From: Paraburkholderia antibiotica | Lineage (GTDB): Bacteria; Pseudomonadota; Gammaproteobacteria; Burkholderiales; Burkholderiaceae | DNA length: 64,000 nucleotides | Assembly: GCF_012927125.1 (NCBI RefSeq) | Contig: NZ_JABBFZ010000003.1 | Span: 372,001 to 436,000, forward strand | Direction: 5' to 3' | Part shown: piece by piece, positions 45,289 through 53,396 of the stretch | Numbering within the stretch: position 1 is the first letter of the stretch | How the letters are laid out: each line of letters opens with the position of its first letter | The notes under the pieces: model-generated | What the model was told of the DNA's origin: nothing | What the model saw: the letters and a program-made list of their open reading frames with translations, nothing else | Databases searched by the model: none | Made by a program: the position numbers and the translations under genes

Positions 45289-46194
45289 ATGCTCATTCAC
45301 CCCAATTTCGACCCCGTCGCCATTCATCTGGGGCCGCTCGCCGTGCGCTGGTATGGCCTGATGTACCTCGTCGCGTTCGTCGCGGCGATCGTCGTCGGCC
45401 GGTTGCGGCTGCGCTTGCCGTACGTCGCCGCGCAGGGCTGGACCGCGAAGGATATCGACGACATGCTGTTCTACGGTGTGCTGGGCACGATCCTCGGCGG
45501 CCGGCTCGGCTACGTGCTGTTCTATAAGGCGAGCTTCTATTTCGCGCATCCGCTCGACATCTTCAAGGTGTGGGAAGGCGGCATGTCGTTTCACGGCGGC
45601 TTCCTCGGCGTGACGCTCGCGATGGTCCTGTTCGCGTATCAGCGCAAGCGCTCGTGGCTGCAGGTGACGGACTTCGTCGCACCGATGGTGCCGACGGGTC
45701 TCGCCGCGGGGCGCCTCGGCAACTTCATCAATGGCGAGTTGTGGGGCCGCGTGACCGATCCGTCCGCGCCGTGGGCGATGCTGTTTCCGGGCGCCGCGCC
45801 CGACGACGCCGCGTGGCTCGCCGCGCATCCGCAACTGGCCGCGCAATGGCATCTGAATGAGGTGTTCGCGCAATATCACATGCTGCCGCGGCATCCGTCG
45901 GAGTTGTATGAGATCGCGCTCGAAGGCGTCGCGTTGTTCTTCGTGCTGATCTTCTTCGCGCGCAAGCCGAAGCCGCTCGGCGCGATTTCGGCGATGTTCC
46001 TGATCGGTTATGGCCTCGCGCGCTTCACGGTCGAATTCGCGCGCGAGCCGGACGACTTCCTCGGCCTGCTCGCGATGGGGCTGTCGATGGGGCAATGGCT
46101 GTCGCTGCCGATGATTCTCGTGGGCATCGGTCTGCTGGTATGGGCGTATCGCCGCGGCCGCCGCGAGCCGACGCAGGCGGTGAGTGCGAGCTGA
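45289..46194 (+). CDS. lgt: Prolipoprotein diacylglyceryl transferase
   Basis: A 301-residue inner-membrane enzyme with about seven membrane segments. The signature [18 protein letters not shown] near residue 140 includes the essential Arg and Asn. FHGGFLGV is also conserved, as is [13 protein letters not shown]. It transfers diacylglycerol from phosphatidylglycerol to the lipobox cysteine of prolipoproteins, so it would process the two lipocytochromes at 30-35 kb. Monocistronic with its own terminator. Confidence 0.96.
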   Translation: MLIHPNFDPVAIHLGPLAVRWYGLMYLVAFVAAIVVGRLRLRLPYVAAQGWTAKDIDDMLFYGVLGTILGGRLGYVLFYKASFYFAHPLDIFKVWEGGMSFHGGFLGVTLAMVLFAYQRKRSWLQVTDFVAPMVPTGLAAGRLGNFINGELWGRVTDPSAPWAMLFPGAAPDDAAWLAAHPQLAAQWHLNEVFAQYHMLPRHPSELYEIALEGVALFFVLIFFARKPKPLGAISAMFLIGYGLARFTVEFAREPDDFLGLLAMGLSMGQWLSLPMILVGIGLLVWAYRRGRREPTQAVSAS

Positions 46195-46263
46195 ACCACC
46201 GCGCAACCGTAGCTGAGCGGCTCGGCGGATCGCGTTGATCACGCAATGAGCCGTCTGCAATGA

Positions 46264-46299
46264 AAAACGCCACGGCATGTATTCATGCCGTGGCGTTTT
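46264..46299. terminator. Bidirectional terminator, lgt / SIMPL gene
   Basis: A perfect 16-base-pair stem (46264-46279 with 46284-46299) and loop TATT. AAAA and TTTT at the two ends let it work in both directions between convergent genes. Confidence 0.88.
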
Positions 46300-46351
46300 C
46301 TATTGGCGCGCGTGCATCAGCGCACGCGTTGCCGCTCGCACGGCGCACGCA

Positions 46352-47077
46352 TCACTTCATCTGCACCGAGCCGGACACGTTGACCGTTACCGTCGACGTA
46401 CCGCCTTCTAGCGGCATCGGCGCGGACTTCGCGTCGGCACCCATCGCGCGCGCGCTCATCATCATCACCGGACGCGGCATCACGCCGCTGTGATTCACGT
46501 TGACCTCGCGGATCGAATAGCTGCTAAAGCCGAATGCCTGCGACGACGACGCGGCCTGCTCGCGGAACGACTTGATCGCCTCGCCGGTGAGCCGCTGCTC
46601 GGCGGCGCGCTGCGCTTCCGGCGACAACGAAAAACTCACGTTGCCGACCTGCATGATCGATGCCATCTGGCCGGCCAGTTTCGAGGCCGCCGCGAAGTCG
46701 CGCGATTCGAGCACGACTTCCGTGCGGCCGCGCCACGCGGAAATGCGGCCGTCGCGATCCGTCGACGGGAAGATCGAGAACGCGCCCGAGCGCGCGGTCA
46801 CGCCGCTCACGCCGCGCGCTTTCTGCAATGCCGCGTCCGCGCGTTGGTTCAGCGTCGAGGTCAGCGACGACGGATCGCTCGCTTCCTGCTCATAAAACAG
46901 CGTGATGTCGACGACGTCCTGCGGTACTTCAGCGCTTGCCTGCGCGTTCAGCGACAGCACGCCCGCCGGCTGCGGCATGACGCTCTGCGCGCGTGCGACG
47001 GTTGGACTCAGCGCGAGCGCGACCGATGCAGTGCAGGCGAGAGCGAGTGCGAGGGCCCGTGCGGCTTTTTTCGTCAT
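46352..47077 (-). CDS. SIMPL-domain (DUF541) secreted protein
   Basis: A 241-residue protein with signal peptide (MTKKAARALALALACTASVALAL..., cleavage near ARA-QS). The body is a SIMPL/DUF541 domain: LNAQASAEVPQDVVDITLFYEQEA at the start and SFSLSPEAQRAAEQRLTGEAI in the middle. Family members are periplasmic or outer-membrane-associated and their activity is not settled. The start at 47077 follows AGGAG. It lies convergent to lgt and 139 bases from the EVE gene on the same strand. Confidence 0.9.
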   Translation of the reverse strand: MTKKAARALALALACTASVALALSPTVARAQSVMPQPAGVLSLNAQASAEVPQDVVDITLFYEQEASDPSSLTSTLNQRADAALQKARGVSGVTARSGAFSIFPSTDRDGRISAWRGRTEVVLESRDFAAASKLAGQMASIMQVGNVSFSLSPEAQRAAEQRLTGEAIKSFREQAASSSQAFGFSSYSIREVNVNHSGVMPRPVMMMSARAMGADAKSAPMPLEGGTSTVTVNVSGSVQMK

Positions 47078-47216
47078 TACTGGACTCCTTGTTGGAACAG
47101 GTTGTGCACATTTGACGCCAGCGCCGAGGTGGCGCAAGGATTGCGGTTTCGCCGGGCGCGGCACGTGGAACGCCGCACGCGACTCCAGCGCAAACGGAAT
47201 TACCTCTAATTCGCCT

Positions 47217-47675
47217 TTAAACAAGCTGTTTAGTGATGAAGCGCCATTCGGCTTCGGTGACGGGCGTGATCGACAGACGGTTGCCTTTCGCGAGCACGCG
47301 CATGTCCTGCAACTCCGGATGCTCGCGCAGCGCGGCAAGCGGAATCAGCGGAATCTTTTTCTTGAACACGACGTCGACGAGCATCCAGCGCGGCGTTTCC
47401 TGCGACGACTTCGCGTCGTAGTACGGGCTCTTCCTGTCGAACTGGGTCGGGTCCGGATACGCGCCCGACGAGACTTCCGCAATCCCCGCAATGCCGGGCT
47501 CGGGACAGCTGGAGTGGTAGAACAGCACACCGTCGCCGAGCTGCATGATGTCGCGCATGAAGTTGCGCGCCTGATAGTTGCGCACGCCGGTCCACGGCAA
47601 TGTGCGATGCGGGGCGTTGGCGAGATCGTCGATGCTCGCTTCGTCCGGTTCGGACTTCATCAGCCAGTAGCGCAT
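47217..47675 (-). CDS. EVE-domain protein
   Basis: A 152-residue protein that is one EVE domain: MRYWLMKSEPDEASIDDL, WTGVRNYQARNFMRDIM, GDGVLFYHSSCPEPGIAGIAEV and the final EWRFITKQLV. EVE domains of the PUA-like fold bind modified bases in DNA or RNA; human thymocyte nuclear protein 1 is a relative. The bacterial role is unclear. It lies between 6S RNA and the SIMPL gene, a place it often occupies in betaproteobacteria. Confidence 0.93.
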   Translation of the reverse strand: MRYWLMKSEPDEASIDDLANAPHRTLPWTGVRNYQARNFMRDIMQLGDGVLFYHSSCPEPGIAGIAEVSSGAYPDPTQFDRKSPYYDAKSSQETPRWMLVDVVFKKKIPLIPLAALREHPELQDMRVLAKGNRLSITPVTEAEWRFITKQLV

Positions 47676-47820
47676 GAATCGAATTGAACGTTAGAGATGA
47701 GCGTTAGAGAGTGAACGACGCGAAGCAGGAAACAGGCGCCCGCACAGAAAGCCTCAGCGGCCACCGGAAAAAACGGCGCCCAAAAAGAAAAACGGCATCG
47801 AACCGAAGTCCGACGCCGTT

Positions 47821-47998
47821 CCAGATAAGGTCCCCGCCTTAGCCGCTAGGCCGGCATCCTGAACCGAGGGTTCAGAATTGGTCGCAGTTAGCAACACTTC
47901 GGGTACATCAGACAGAGTGACGCGCACACCCGTGCTACAAATTTCCGCAACCGTGCACATGGCATTGGTTCAAGGAATATATGACCTTGGCGAACCAG
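47821..47998 (-). ncRNA. ssrS: 6S RNA
   Basis: On the minus strand the sequence contains AACTGCGAC (47881-47889) followed by a CTGAACC...GGTTCAG hairpin, as in E. coli 6S RNA where AACTGCGAC precedes CCTTGAACC...GGTTCAAGG. The ends pair as AAGGTC near the 5' end with GACCTT near the 3' end, and CCTT with AAGG inside. About 180 bases between the proposed ends fits the usual length. Position next to zapA is also typical. 6S RNA binds housekeeping RNA polymerase in stationary phase. Exact ends are estimates. Confidence 0.85.
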
Positions 47999-48006
47999 GC
48001 AGGGAA

Positions 48007-48035
48007 GCTAAACCGATGAAGCTACTTCTATTCAA
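48007..48035 (-). promoter_or_regulatory. Promoter candidate of 6S RNA
   Basis: On the minus strand TTGAAT (48030-48035) and TTTAGC (48007-48012) are 17 bases apart. Transcription would begin close to 48000, matching the predicted 5' end. The -10 box is weak. The spacer contains GAAGTAGCTTC, repeated at 48100-48110. Confidence 0.45.
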
Positions 48036-48121
48036 ACTTTAGCAACTGAATTCAAACGTTTGCCGCGAACTGTTCACTCACTTCACAAGCATTGTATTTG
48101 AAGCTACTTCGTTGAATACGT

Positions 48122-48139
48122 GACCGGTGCAAACCGGTC
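48122..48139 (-). terminator. Hairpin after zapA
   Basis: GACCGGT (48122-48128) and ACCGGTC (48133-48139) form seven base pairs with loop GCAA, 11 bases beyond the zapA stop. No T-run, so a weak terminator at best. Confidence 0.35.
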
Positions 48140-48149
48140 GACAACTTAT

Positions 48150-48464
48150 TTACTGCAAGCTGTACTGCTCAATCACAGTACCCAGCTGTTCGTTCATTTG
48201 CTGCATTGTACGCCGGATTTCTTCAGCAGGAAATGCTTCTCCGTGACGCACGCTGTTTTGCAGCTTAAGCAGTTCCGATGCCAGCGACAGCGCAGCCATG
48301 ACCGCAATACGATCCGTGCCGCGCACGTTGCTGTTGTTGCGGATCTTCTTCATTTCCGCGTCGACGCGCGCGACCGTTTCAAGCAGCGCGCCTTCCGTTT
48401 CCGGCGAGCAGGCGAGACGATAGGGGACGTCGAGAATCGAGACTTCGATCTGCTTGGTGCTCAT
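48150..48464 (-). CDS. zapA: Cell division protein ZapA
   Basis: A 104-residue ZapA. The N-terminal KQIEVSILDVPYRLACSPETEGALLETVARVDAEM is the globular head, and ASELLKLQNSVRHGEAFPAEEIRRTMQQMNEQL the coiled-coil tail. ZapA binds and bundles FtsZ at the division site. Its start overlaps the stop of the upstream ZapB-like gene as ATGA. Confidence 0.93.
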   Translation of the reverse strand: MSTKQIEVSILDVPYRLACSPETEGALLETVARVDAEMKKIRNNSNVRGTDRIAVMAALSLASELLKLQNSVRHGEAFPAEEIRRTMQQMNEQLGTVIEQYSLQ

Positions 48465-48820
48465 GCGTTTTCTCCGTGGCGGCTTACGTCGCTTTCCGCT
48501 TCCTCGCCTTCGGGCTGAGCGGCCTCGAGCAGATCGAGCTGGTTATCCGGTTCGCTGCTTGCGCGGGCACGCGGCAATTTTTCGAGAATCGCATTCAGGC
48601 GCACCTGAGCGTCGTCGATCTTGGCGGACAGCGCGTCGCGTTCCGCTTGCAGCGCGTCGCGCTCTTCGCGCAATTGCGCGAGTTCCGCACGCGTAGCGTC
48701 TGCGTCCGCGCGCGATTGCGCGAGCTGCTCTTCGAGCGCGAGCCGCGCTTCGTGGTGGCGTTGGCTGATCGCTATCAGCTTGCCGATATTCTGGGAGAGT
48801 GATTCGAGTTCGGTGAGCAT
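48461..48820 (-). CDS. ZapB-like coiled-coil protein
   Basis: A 119-residue protein that is coiled coil for most of its length (LESLSQNIGKLIAISQRHHEARLALEEQLAQSRADADATRAELAQLREERDALQAER in three segments), ending in an acidic, unstructured tail. Proteins of this type lie just before zapA and are thought to act with it at the Z-ring; ZapB-like is a functional guess from context and heptads. It shares a transcript with zapA. Confidence 0.82.
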   Translation of the reverse strand: MLTELESLSQNIGKLIAISQRHHEARLALEEQLAQSRADADATRAELAQLREERDALQAERDALSAKIDDAQVRLNAILEKLPRARASSEPDNQLDLLEAAQPEGEEAESDVSRHGENA

Positions 48821-49016
48821 GTGCTGCGTCCTCTAAAGACATCGCATTTTAGCGCGGAATATTGCAGGTTCCGACAATTGTCTCGTTTCGAGACGTAACA
48901 ACATTGCTTCGTGCAGGTTCATCGCGCCGCGTGGGTCGACTGTCGGCGGAAAAAGCAGGGATCCATCGGACAATAATCGGTGCTTAACGGAACGCATTGC
49001 GCGCGATTGACCTTTC

Positions 49017-49045
49017 TTGACGCTGTGCGACGCCGCTCCTAAACT
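49017..49045 (+). promoter_or_regulatory. Promoter of the cobalamin operon
   Basis: TTGACG (49017-49022) and TAAACT (49040-49045) are exactly 17 bases apart. A start near 49052 places the riboswitch at the very 5' end of the transcript. Confidence 0.65.
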
Positions 49046-49056
49046 TCCCGCACTCT

Positions 49057-49285
49057 GGTGCCAGTGCGCGTTTTTCGGCGCGCACAGTTAAACGGGAAGC
49101 AGGGCGCGCGTGGTCTCGAGACCGCTGGCGCGAACCTGCGCTGCCCCCGCAACGGTAAGCGACCGCATGAACTCATGCAGGTCGGTCCTGATCGCAGGTT
49201 CGAAGTTCAAGGTGCGAGTGTGCCACTGCGCGTCAAGCGTGGGAAGGCTGGACCGATGTGTCGTAGCCCGGATACCGGCCAGAGA
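49057..49285 (+). ncRNA. Cobalamin riboswitch
   Basis: The aptamer shows the classical elements in order: GGTGCCAGTGCG (49057 on), TTAAACGGGAAGCAGGG, the core CTGCCCCCGCAACGGTAAGC near 49140-49160, the closing TGTGCCACTGCG with GGGAAGGCTGGACCGATG, and the B12 box AGCCCGGATACCGGCC at 49265-49280. It lies just upstream of btuB. Binding of adenosylcobalamin would lower btuB expression, and probably that of the downstream uptake and assembly genes on the same transcript. Confidence 0.95.
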
Positions 49286-49336
49286 AGAGGGACGTCCCCC
49301 GCGAAAACGTTAAACAAGGGACGCCTCGTGACGCGT

Positions 49337-49358
49337 CGGCCTGCGGGGAAGCAGGCCG
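49337..49358 (+). promoter_or_regulatory. Expression-platform hairpin before btuB
   Basis: CGGCCTGC (49337-49344) and GCAGGCCG (49351-49358) form eight base pairs around GGGGAA. It lies between the aptamer and the btuB ribosome binding site (AGGAAC, 49372-49377). There is no T-run, which favours control of translation over termination. Confidence 0.45.
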
Positions 49359-49385
49359 CGCATGCTGCCCACAGGAACTTCACCG

Positions 49386-51377
49386 ATGTTGTCCCCTATC
49401 GCCCGCGCGGCGCTGCTCGCCTTCGCGAGCCTGCCGCTCGTCGTGCACGCGCAAAGCGCCGAGCCCGCGGCACCTGCCGCGTCTTCGTCCTCCTCAGCGT
49501 CGGCGGTCGACGCAAACGTTGCAACGGATGCGCCAGCCGGCGCAAACACCGGCACCGCAAACGCCGGCACCGCAAACACCGGCACCACAAATGCAACGAC
49601 AGCCGTCGCCCCGGCGATCGTGCTCTCGCCGGTCGTCGTCACCGCCGGGCGCGGACCGCAAGCGCTCACCGACGCGATCCCGCAAACCACGCTGTTCGAT
49701 CAGCAGGATATCGCCGACACCACCGCCACCGATCTGCCCGGCCTGCTGCAACTCGCGCCCGGCGCGCAAATCACGCGTACCGGCAGCCCCGGTTCGACGA
49801 CGAGCCTCTTTCTGCGCGGCGCGTCGTCGACGCAATCGCTGTTGTTGATCGACGGCGTGCGCGTCGATTCGGTGGGCCTCGGCTCCGCGCAACTCGCGCA
49901 GATTCCGCTCGATCAGATCGAGCGCGTCGAAGTGGTGAACGGCAACGTGTCCGCGTTGTACGGCTCGGGTGCGATCGGCGGCGTCGTGCAGGTGTTCACG
50001 AAAGACGGTGGCGATCATCCGCCGCGTTTCAATTTCTCGGTCGGCTACGGCAGCTATCACACGCAGACGCAAACCGCCGGCGTGAACGGCGCGCTCGATC
50101 AGGACGGCCGCACGACCTTCAGCATTTCGCTCGCGCGCAGCAAGACCGACGGCTTTTCGTCGCTCAATCCGAACGAGGCGCCGGCCGCGAATCCGAATGC
50201 GAACGGCTATCTGAACGAGAGCATCTCGGCGTCGCTGCGTCATAAGTTCAATGACAATTGGGATGCGGGCGTGCGCTATTTCCAGTCGAACGGCAACAAC
50301 AGCTACGACAACGCGTACGGCGAACCGACCGATCTGAACAACCTGTATAGCAAGGTGCGTCAGGTGTCGGTGTTCGCGAACGGCAAGCTGACCGACTGGT
50401 GGACCACGCACTTCACGATCGCCGAGGGCGACGACCGCAGCGTGTCGAACACCAACGGCATCTACAACGGCCGCTTCGATACCGACAATCGCCAGTACAC
50501 GTGGCAGAACGATTTCGCGCTCGCCGCGAACCAGAAGCTGCAGCTCGGCTACGAACATCTCGACCAGAGCCTCGACTCCGACACCTTCGCCGCGCCCGAC
50601 CGACACGTCGATTCGGTGTTCGCGGGCTATACGACGCGGTTCGGCCGCAACCAGATTCAGGCCAACGTGCGGCGTGATCAGTATTCCGATTTCGGCGGCG
50701 CGAACAGTTACTATCTCGGCTACGGTTTCGACATCACTTCGCACTGGAAGGCAACCGCAAGCTATTCGGACGCGTTCCGCGCGCCGAGCTTCGACGATCT
50801 GTACTATCCGTACAGCGGCAATCCGTCGATTCAACCCGAGCGCAGTCATTCGGTGGAGGCGGGCTTGCAGTACGCGTCGACTGCGCTCGGCGTGCTGCGT
50901 TTGAACGCATTCCAGACGCGCTATACGAATCTGATCCAGTACGTGCAGACGATCCCCGGCATCTATCTGGCCGAGAATGTCGGCCATGCGAAGGTGCAGG
51001 GACTCGAAGGCTCATGGAGCGGTCATGTCGGCAAGACCGACGTGCGCGCATCGGTGACGCTGCAAAATCCGGTCGATCTCGACAACGACGTCGACCTCGT
51101 GCGACGCGCGCGGCGCTTCGCGTCGTTCGCGGTGAATCGCAGCATCGACGGCTGGCGCGTGGGCGGCGAGTGGATCGTCAGCGGGCCGCGCACGGATACG
51201 GCCGGCAATCTCGGCGGCTACGGCATCGTGAATCTGTCGGCGCGCTACAACATCACGAAAGCGTGGTACGTGAGCGCGCATATCGACAATCTGCTGAACA
51301 AGGACTATGAGACGGTCTACTCGTATAACTCGCCGCGACGCGGTGCGTACGTCACGCTCGGTTGGCAGCAGCAGTGA
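49386..51377 (+). CDS. btuB: TonB-dependent vitamin B12 receptor BtuB
   Basis: A 663-residue outer-membrane receptor. The signal peptide MLSPIARAALLAFASLPLVVHAQS is followed by an Ala/Thr/Asn-rich linker with three ANTGT-like repeats. The TonB box is probably in IVLSPVVVTAGR. Then come the plug domain (LPGLLQLAPGAQITRTGSPGS, VRVDSVGLG, VEVVNGNVSALYGSGAIGGVVQV) and the 22-strand barrel ending in a terminal aromatic strand AYVTLGWQQQ. ATG 49386 is preferred over 49362 because AGGAAC stands nine bases before it. The riboswitch upstream identifies the ligand as a cobalamin. Confidence 0.94.
   Translation: MLSPIARAALLAFASLPLVVHAQSAEPAAPAASSSSSASAVDANVATDAPAGANTGTANAGTANTGTTNATTAVAPAIVLSPVVVTAGRGPQALTDAIPQTTLFDQQDIADTTATDLPGLLQLAPGAQITRTGSPGSTTSLFLRGASSTQSLLLIDGVRVDSVGLGSAQLAQIPLDQIERVEVVNGNVSALYGSGAIGGVVQVFTKDGGDHPPRFNFSVGYGSYHTQTQTAGVNGALDQDGRTTFSISLARSKTDGFSSLNPNEAPAANPNANGYLNESISASLRHKFNDNWDAGVRYFQSNGNNSYDNAYGEPTDLNNLYSKVRQVSVFANGKLTDWWTTHFTIAEGDDRSVSNTNGIYNGRFDTDNRQYTWQNDFALAANQKLQLGYEHLDQSLDSDTFAAPDRHVDSVFAGYTTRFGRNQIQANVRRDQYSDFGGANSYYLGYGFDITSHWKATASYSDAFRAPSFDDLYYPYSGNPSIQPERSHSVEAGLQYASTALGVLRLNAFQTRYTNLIQYVQTIPGIYLAENVGHAKVQGLEGSWSGHVGKTDVRASVTLQNPVDLDNDVDLVRRARRFASFAVNRSIDGWRVGGEWIVSGPRTDTAGNLGGYGIVNLSARYNITKAWYVSAHIDNLLNKDYETVYSYNSPRRGAYVTLGWQQQ
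49542..49586. repeat. In-frame 15-base tandem repeat in btuB
   Basis: Three 15-base units (GCAAACACCGGCACC, GCAAACGCCGGCACC, GCAAACACCGGCACC). They code for repeated A-N-(T/A)-G-T in the linker just after the signal peptide. Changes in copy number would stay in frame. Confidence 0.85.
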
Positions 51378-51428
51378 TGCACGCGCGGTCGTGCGTGTCG
51401 CTATGCGCACACGCGTGAGCACTCGCGG

Positions 51429-52505
51429 ATGAACCGTGCGTCCGCGTCGCTGCCCGCCACCGTGCGCTCGCCGCCGACGATGAGCGCGAAGCGCGCGGCC
51501 GCGATCTGGCTCGGGCTCGCGCTGGCCGCGCTGGCGGTGCTGGCTGCGTCGCTCGCGCTGGGCAGCGTGCCGCTCGCGCCGTCGCGCGTGTTCGCGGCAT
51601 TGATGCCTTCGCATGGCTTCGGTAGCGTGGTCGGCGGTGCAGGGGCGGACGATCTGGCCGGCGAAATCGTGCGCACGCTGCGCTTGCCGCGCGCGCTCGC
51701 CGGCTTTGCGTGCGGCGCCTTGCTCGCGCTCGCCGGCGCGCTGCTGCAGGTGCTGCTGCGCAATCCGCTCGCGGAGCCGTATGTGCTCGGCGTATCGGGC
51801 GGCGCGGCGACGTTCGCGCTGGTCGCGATGATCGCGGGCGGCGCGTGGTGGATCGTCGACGCCAGCGCATTCGCGGGCGCGTTCGTGTCGATCCTGCTGG
51901 TGCTCGGTCTCGCGCGCCGCGAGTTGTGGCGCGGCGAGCCGCAGGACACGTCGCCGCGTCTGCTGTTGACCGGCGCGGTGCTCGCGGCCGGCTGGGGCGC
52001 GCTGATCACGCTGCTGCTCAATCTCGCGCCCGACAGCCGTCTGCGCGGCATGCTGTTCTGGCTGACCGGCGATCTCAACGGCGGCGCGCTGCCGTGGCCC
52101 GCGCTGCTGGCGCTGGCGTTCGCATTGTTCGCGATCGTGCCGGTCGCGCCGCGTCTGAACGTGCTGCTGCGCGGCGACGCGGCCGCGCAGGCGCTCGGCG
52201 TCGCGGTGATGCCGCTGCGTTTGCGCGTGTACCTGGTCGCGTCGCTGGCGGCGGCTGCCGCGGTGACGACCGCGGGCACGATCGGTTTCGTCGGCCTCGT
52301 GGTGCCGCACATGCTGCGGCTTGCGTTCGGCAACGATCAACGCATGCTGTTGCCGGCGGCCGCGCTCGGCGGCGGCGTCGCGGTGATGGGCGCGGATCTG
52401 ATCGCGCGCACGGTGATTGCGCCCGCGCAATTGCCGGTCGGCGTGATTACGTCGCTGGTCGGCGTGCCGGTGTTCCTGTGGATGCTGCTCAGGCGTCGCC
52501 GATGA
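51429..52505 (+). CDS. btuC: Vitamin B12 ABC transporter permease (FecCD/BtuC family)
   Basis: A 358-residue membrane protein with about ten hydrophobic segments. LRLPRALAGFACGALLALAGALLQVLLRNPLAEPYVLGVSGGA is the family core, and IGFVGLVVPHMLRLAFGNDQRMLLPAAAL the coupling block. As BtuC-type subunit it carries cobalamin through the inner membrane. It follows btuB by 51 bases and overlaps btuD as ATGA. Confidence 0.92.
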   Translation: MNRASASLPATVRSPPTMSAKRAAAIWLGLALAALAVLAASLALGSVPLAPSRVFAALMPSHGFGSVVGGAGADDLAGEIVRTLRLPRALAGFACGALLALAGALLQVLLRNPLAEPYVLGVSGGAATFALVAMIAGGAWWIVDASAFAGAFVSILLVLGLARRELWRGEPQDTSPRLLLTGAVLAAGWGALITLLLNLAPDSRLRGMLFWLTGDLNGGALPWPALLALAFALFAIVPVAPRLNVLLRGDAAAQALGVAVMPLRLRVYLVASLAAAAAVTTAGTIGFVGLVVPHMLRLAFGNDQRMLLPAAALGGGVAVMGADLIARTVIAPAQLPVGVITSLVGVPVFLWMLLRRRR

Positions 52506-53356
52506 TACGCGCCCACTCCACCTCGTCGGTCGCGATGCTGAGCGCGCAACGCGTTACCTTGCGCGCCGGCGCGCGCACCTTGCTCGACGCGTTCACGCAC
52601 ACCTTCCACGCGGGCGAAATCTGGTGCATCGCCGGACCGAACGGCGCGGGCAAGACGACCTTGCTGTCGACGCTCGCGGGCCTGCTGCAGCCGGCAGCGG
52701 GTCATGTCGAACTCGAACGCGTGCGGCTCGCCGACTGGCAGCCGCAGGCGCTCGCGCGGCGTCGCGCGTTGATGCCGCAAAGCGCGACCGATGCCTTCAG
52801 CGCCAGCGTGCTCGACATCGTGTTGCTGAACCGTTTCCCGCATCTGACCGGCTGGGGCTGGGAGCGCGACGAGGATCGCGCGGCCGCGCGGGCGTCGCTC
52901 GATCTGCTCGGCCTCGCGGAATTCGCCGCACGCGACGTGCTGTCGTTGTCGGGCGGTGAGCGTCAACGGGTCGCGCTCGCGGCGGTGCTGTGCCAGGACG
53001 CGCCGCTGCTGCTGCTCGACGAACCGCTGTCGCATCTGGACCTGCATCACCAGATCGACTGTCTCGACGCACTGCGTGCATGGACGCACGAGACCGCGCA
53101 GCAATTGCCGCGCTGCGTGCTGTTCTCGTGCCACGATCTGAACCTCGCGCGCCGTTTTGCGACGCATGCGTTGCTGCTCGATGGCGCCGGCGGCGTGTAT
53201 GCCGGCCCGGTGCGCGACGTGCTGACGCCCGAACTCGCGAGCCGCGCGTTCGGCTATCCCCTGATTCTGATTCGCGATGGCGAGCATGAAGCGCTGATTC
53301 CCGCGCCGCGCTCGCATCGGGAGTCGCAGGTCGGCCATGACACGAAGTCAGGCTGA
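52502..53356 (+). CDS. btuD: Vitamin B12 ABC transporter ATP-binding protein
   Basis: A 284-residue ABC ATPase. Walker A is GPNGAGKTTLLSTLAG near residues 42-57, the signature LSGGERQRVALAAVL and Walker B LLLLDEPLSHLDLHHQ. LMPQSATDAFSASV is the Q-loop region. It powers BtuC. The start overlaps the btuC stop by four bases. The final 20 bases overlap an alternative upstream start of cobT. Confidence 0.92.
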   Translation: MIRAHSTSSVAMLSAQRVTLRAGARTLLDAFTHTFHAGEIWCIAGPNGAGKTTLLSTLAGLLQPAAGHVELERVRLADWQPQALARRRALMPQSATDAFSASVLDIVLLNRFPHLTGWGWERDEDRAAARASLDLLGLAEFAARDVLSLSGGERQRVALAAVLCQDAPLLLLDEPLSHLDLHHQIDCLDALRAWTHETAQQLPRCVLFSCHDLNLARRFATHALLLDGAGGVYAGPVRDVLTPELASRAFGYPLILIRDGEHEALIPAPRSHRESQVGHDTKSG

Positions 53357-53396
53357 CCTTTCCCCGACACTCTCTTTTCCGGTTTCGCTGATACCT

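Noticed and set aside
47754..47960. Small open frame overlapping the 6S RNA region
   Set aside because: The sequence is explained by 6S RNA with conserved pairing elements.
48881..48895. GTCTCG-TTT-CGAGAC hairpin upstream of the ZapB-like gene
   Set aside because: Short, no T-run, and no clear role; insufficient to call a terminator or operator.
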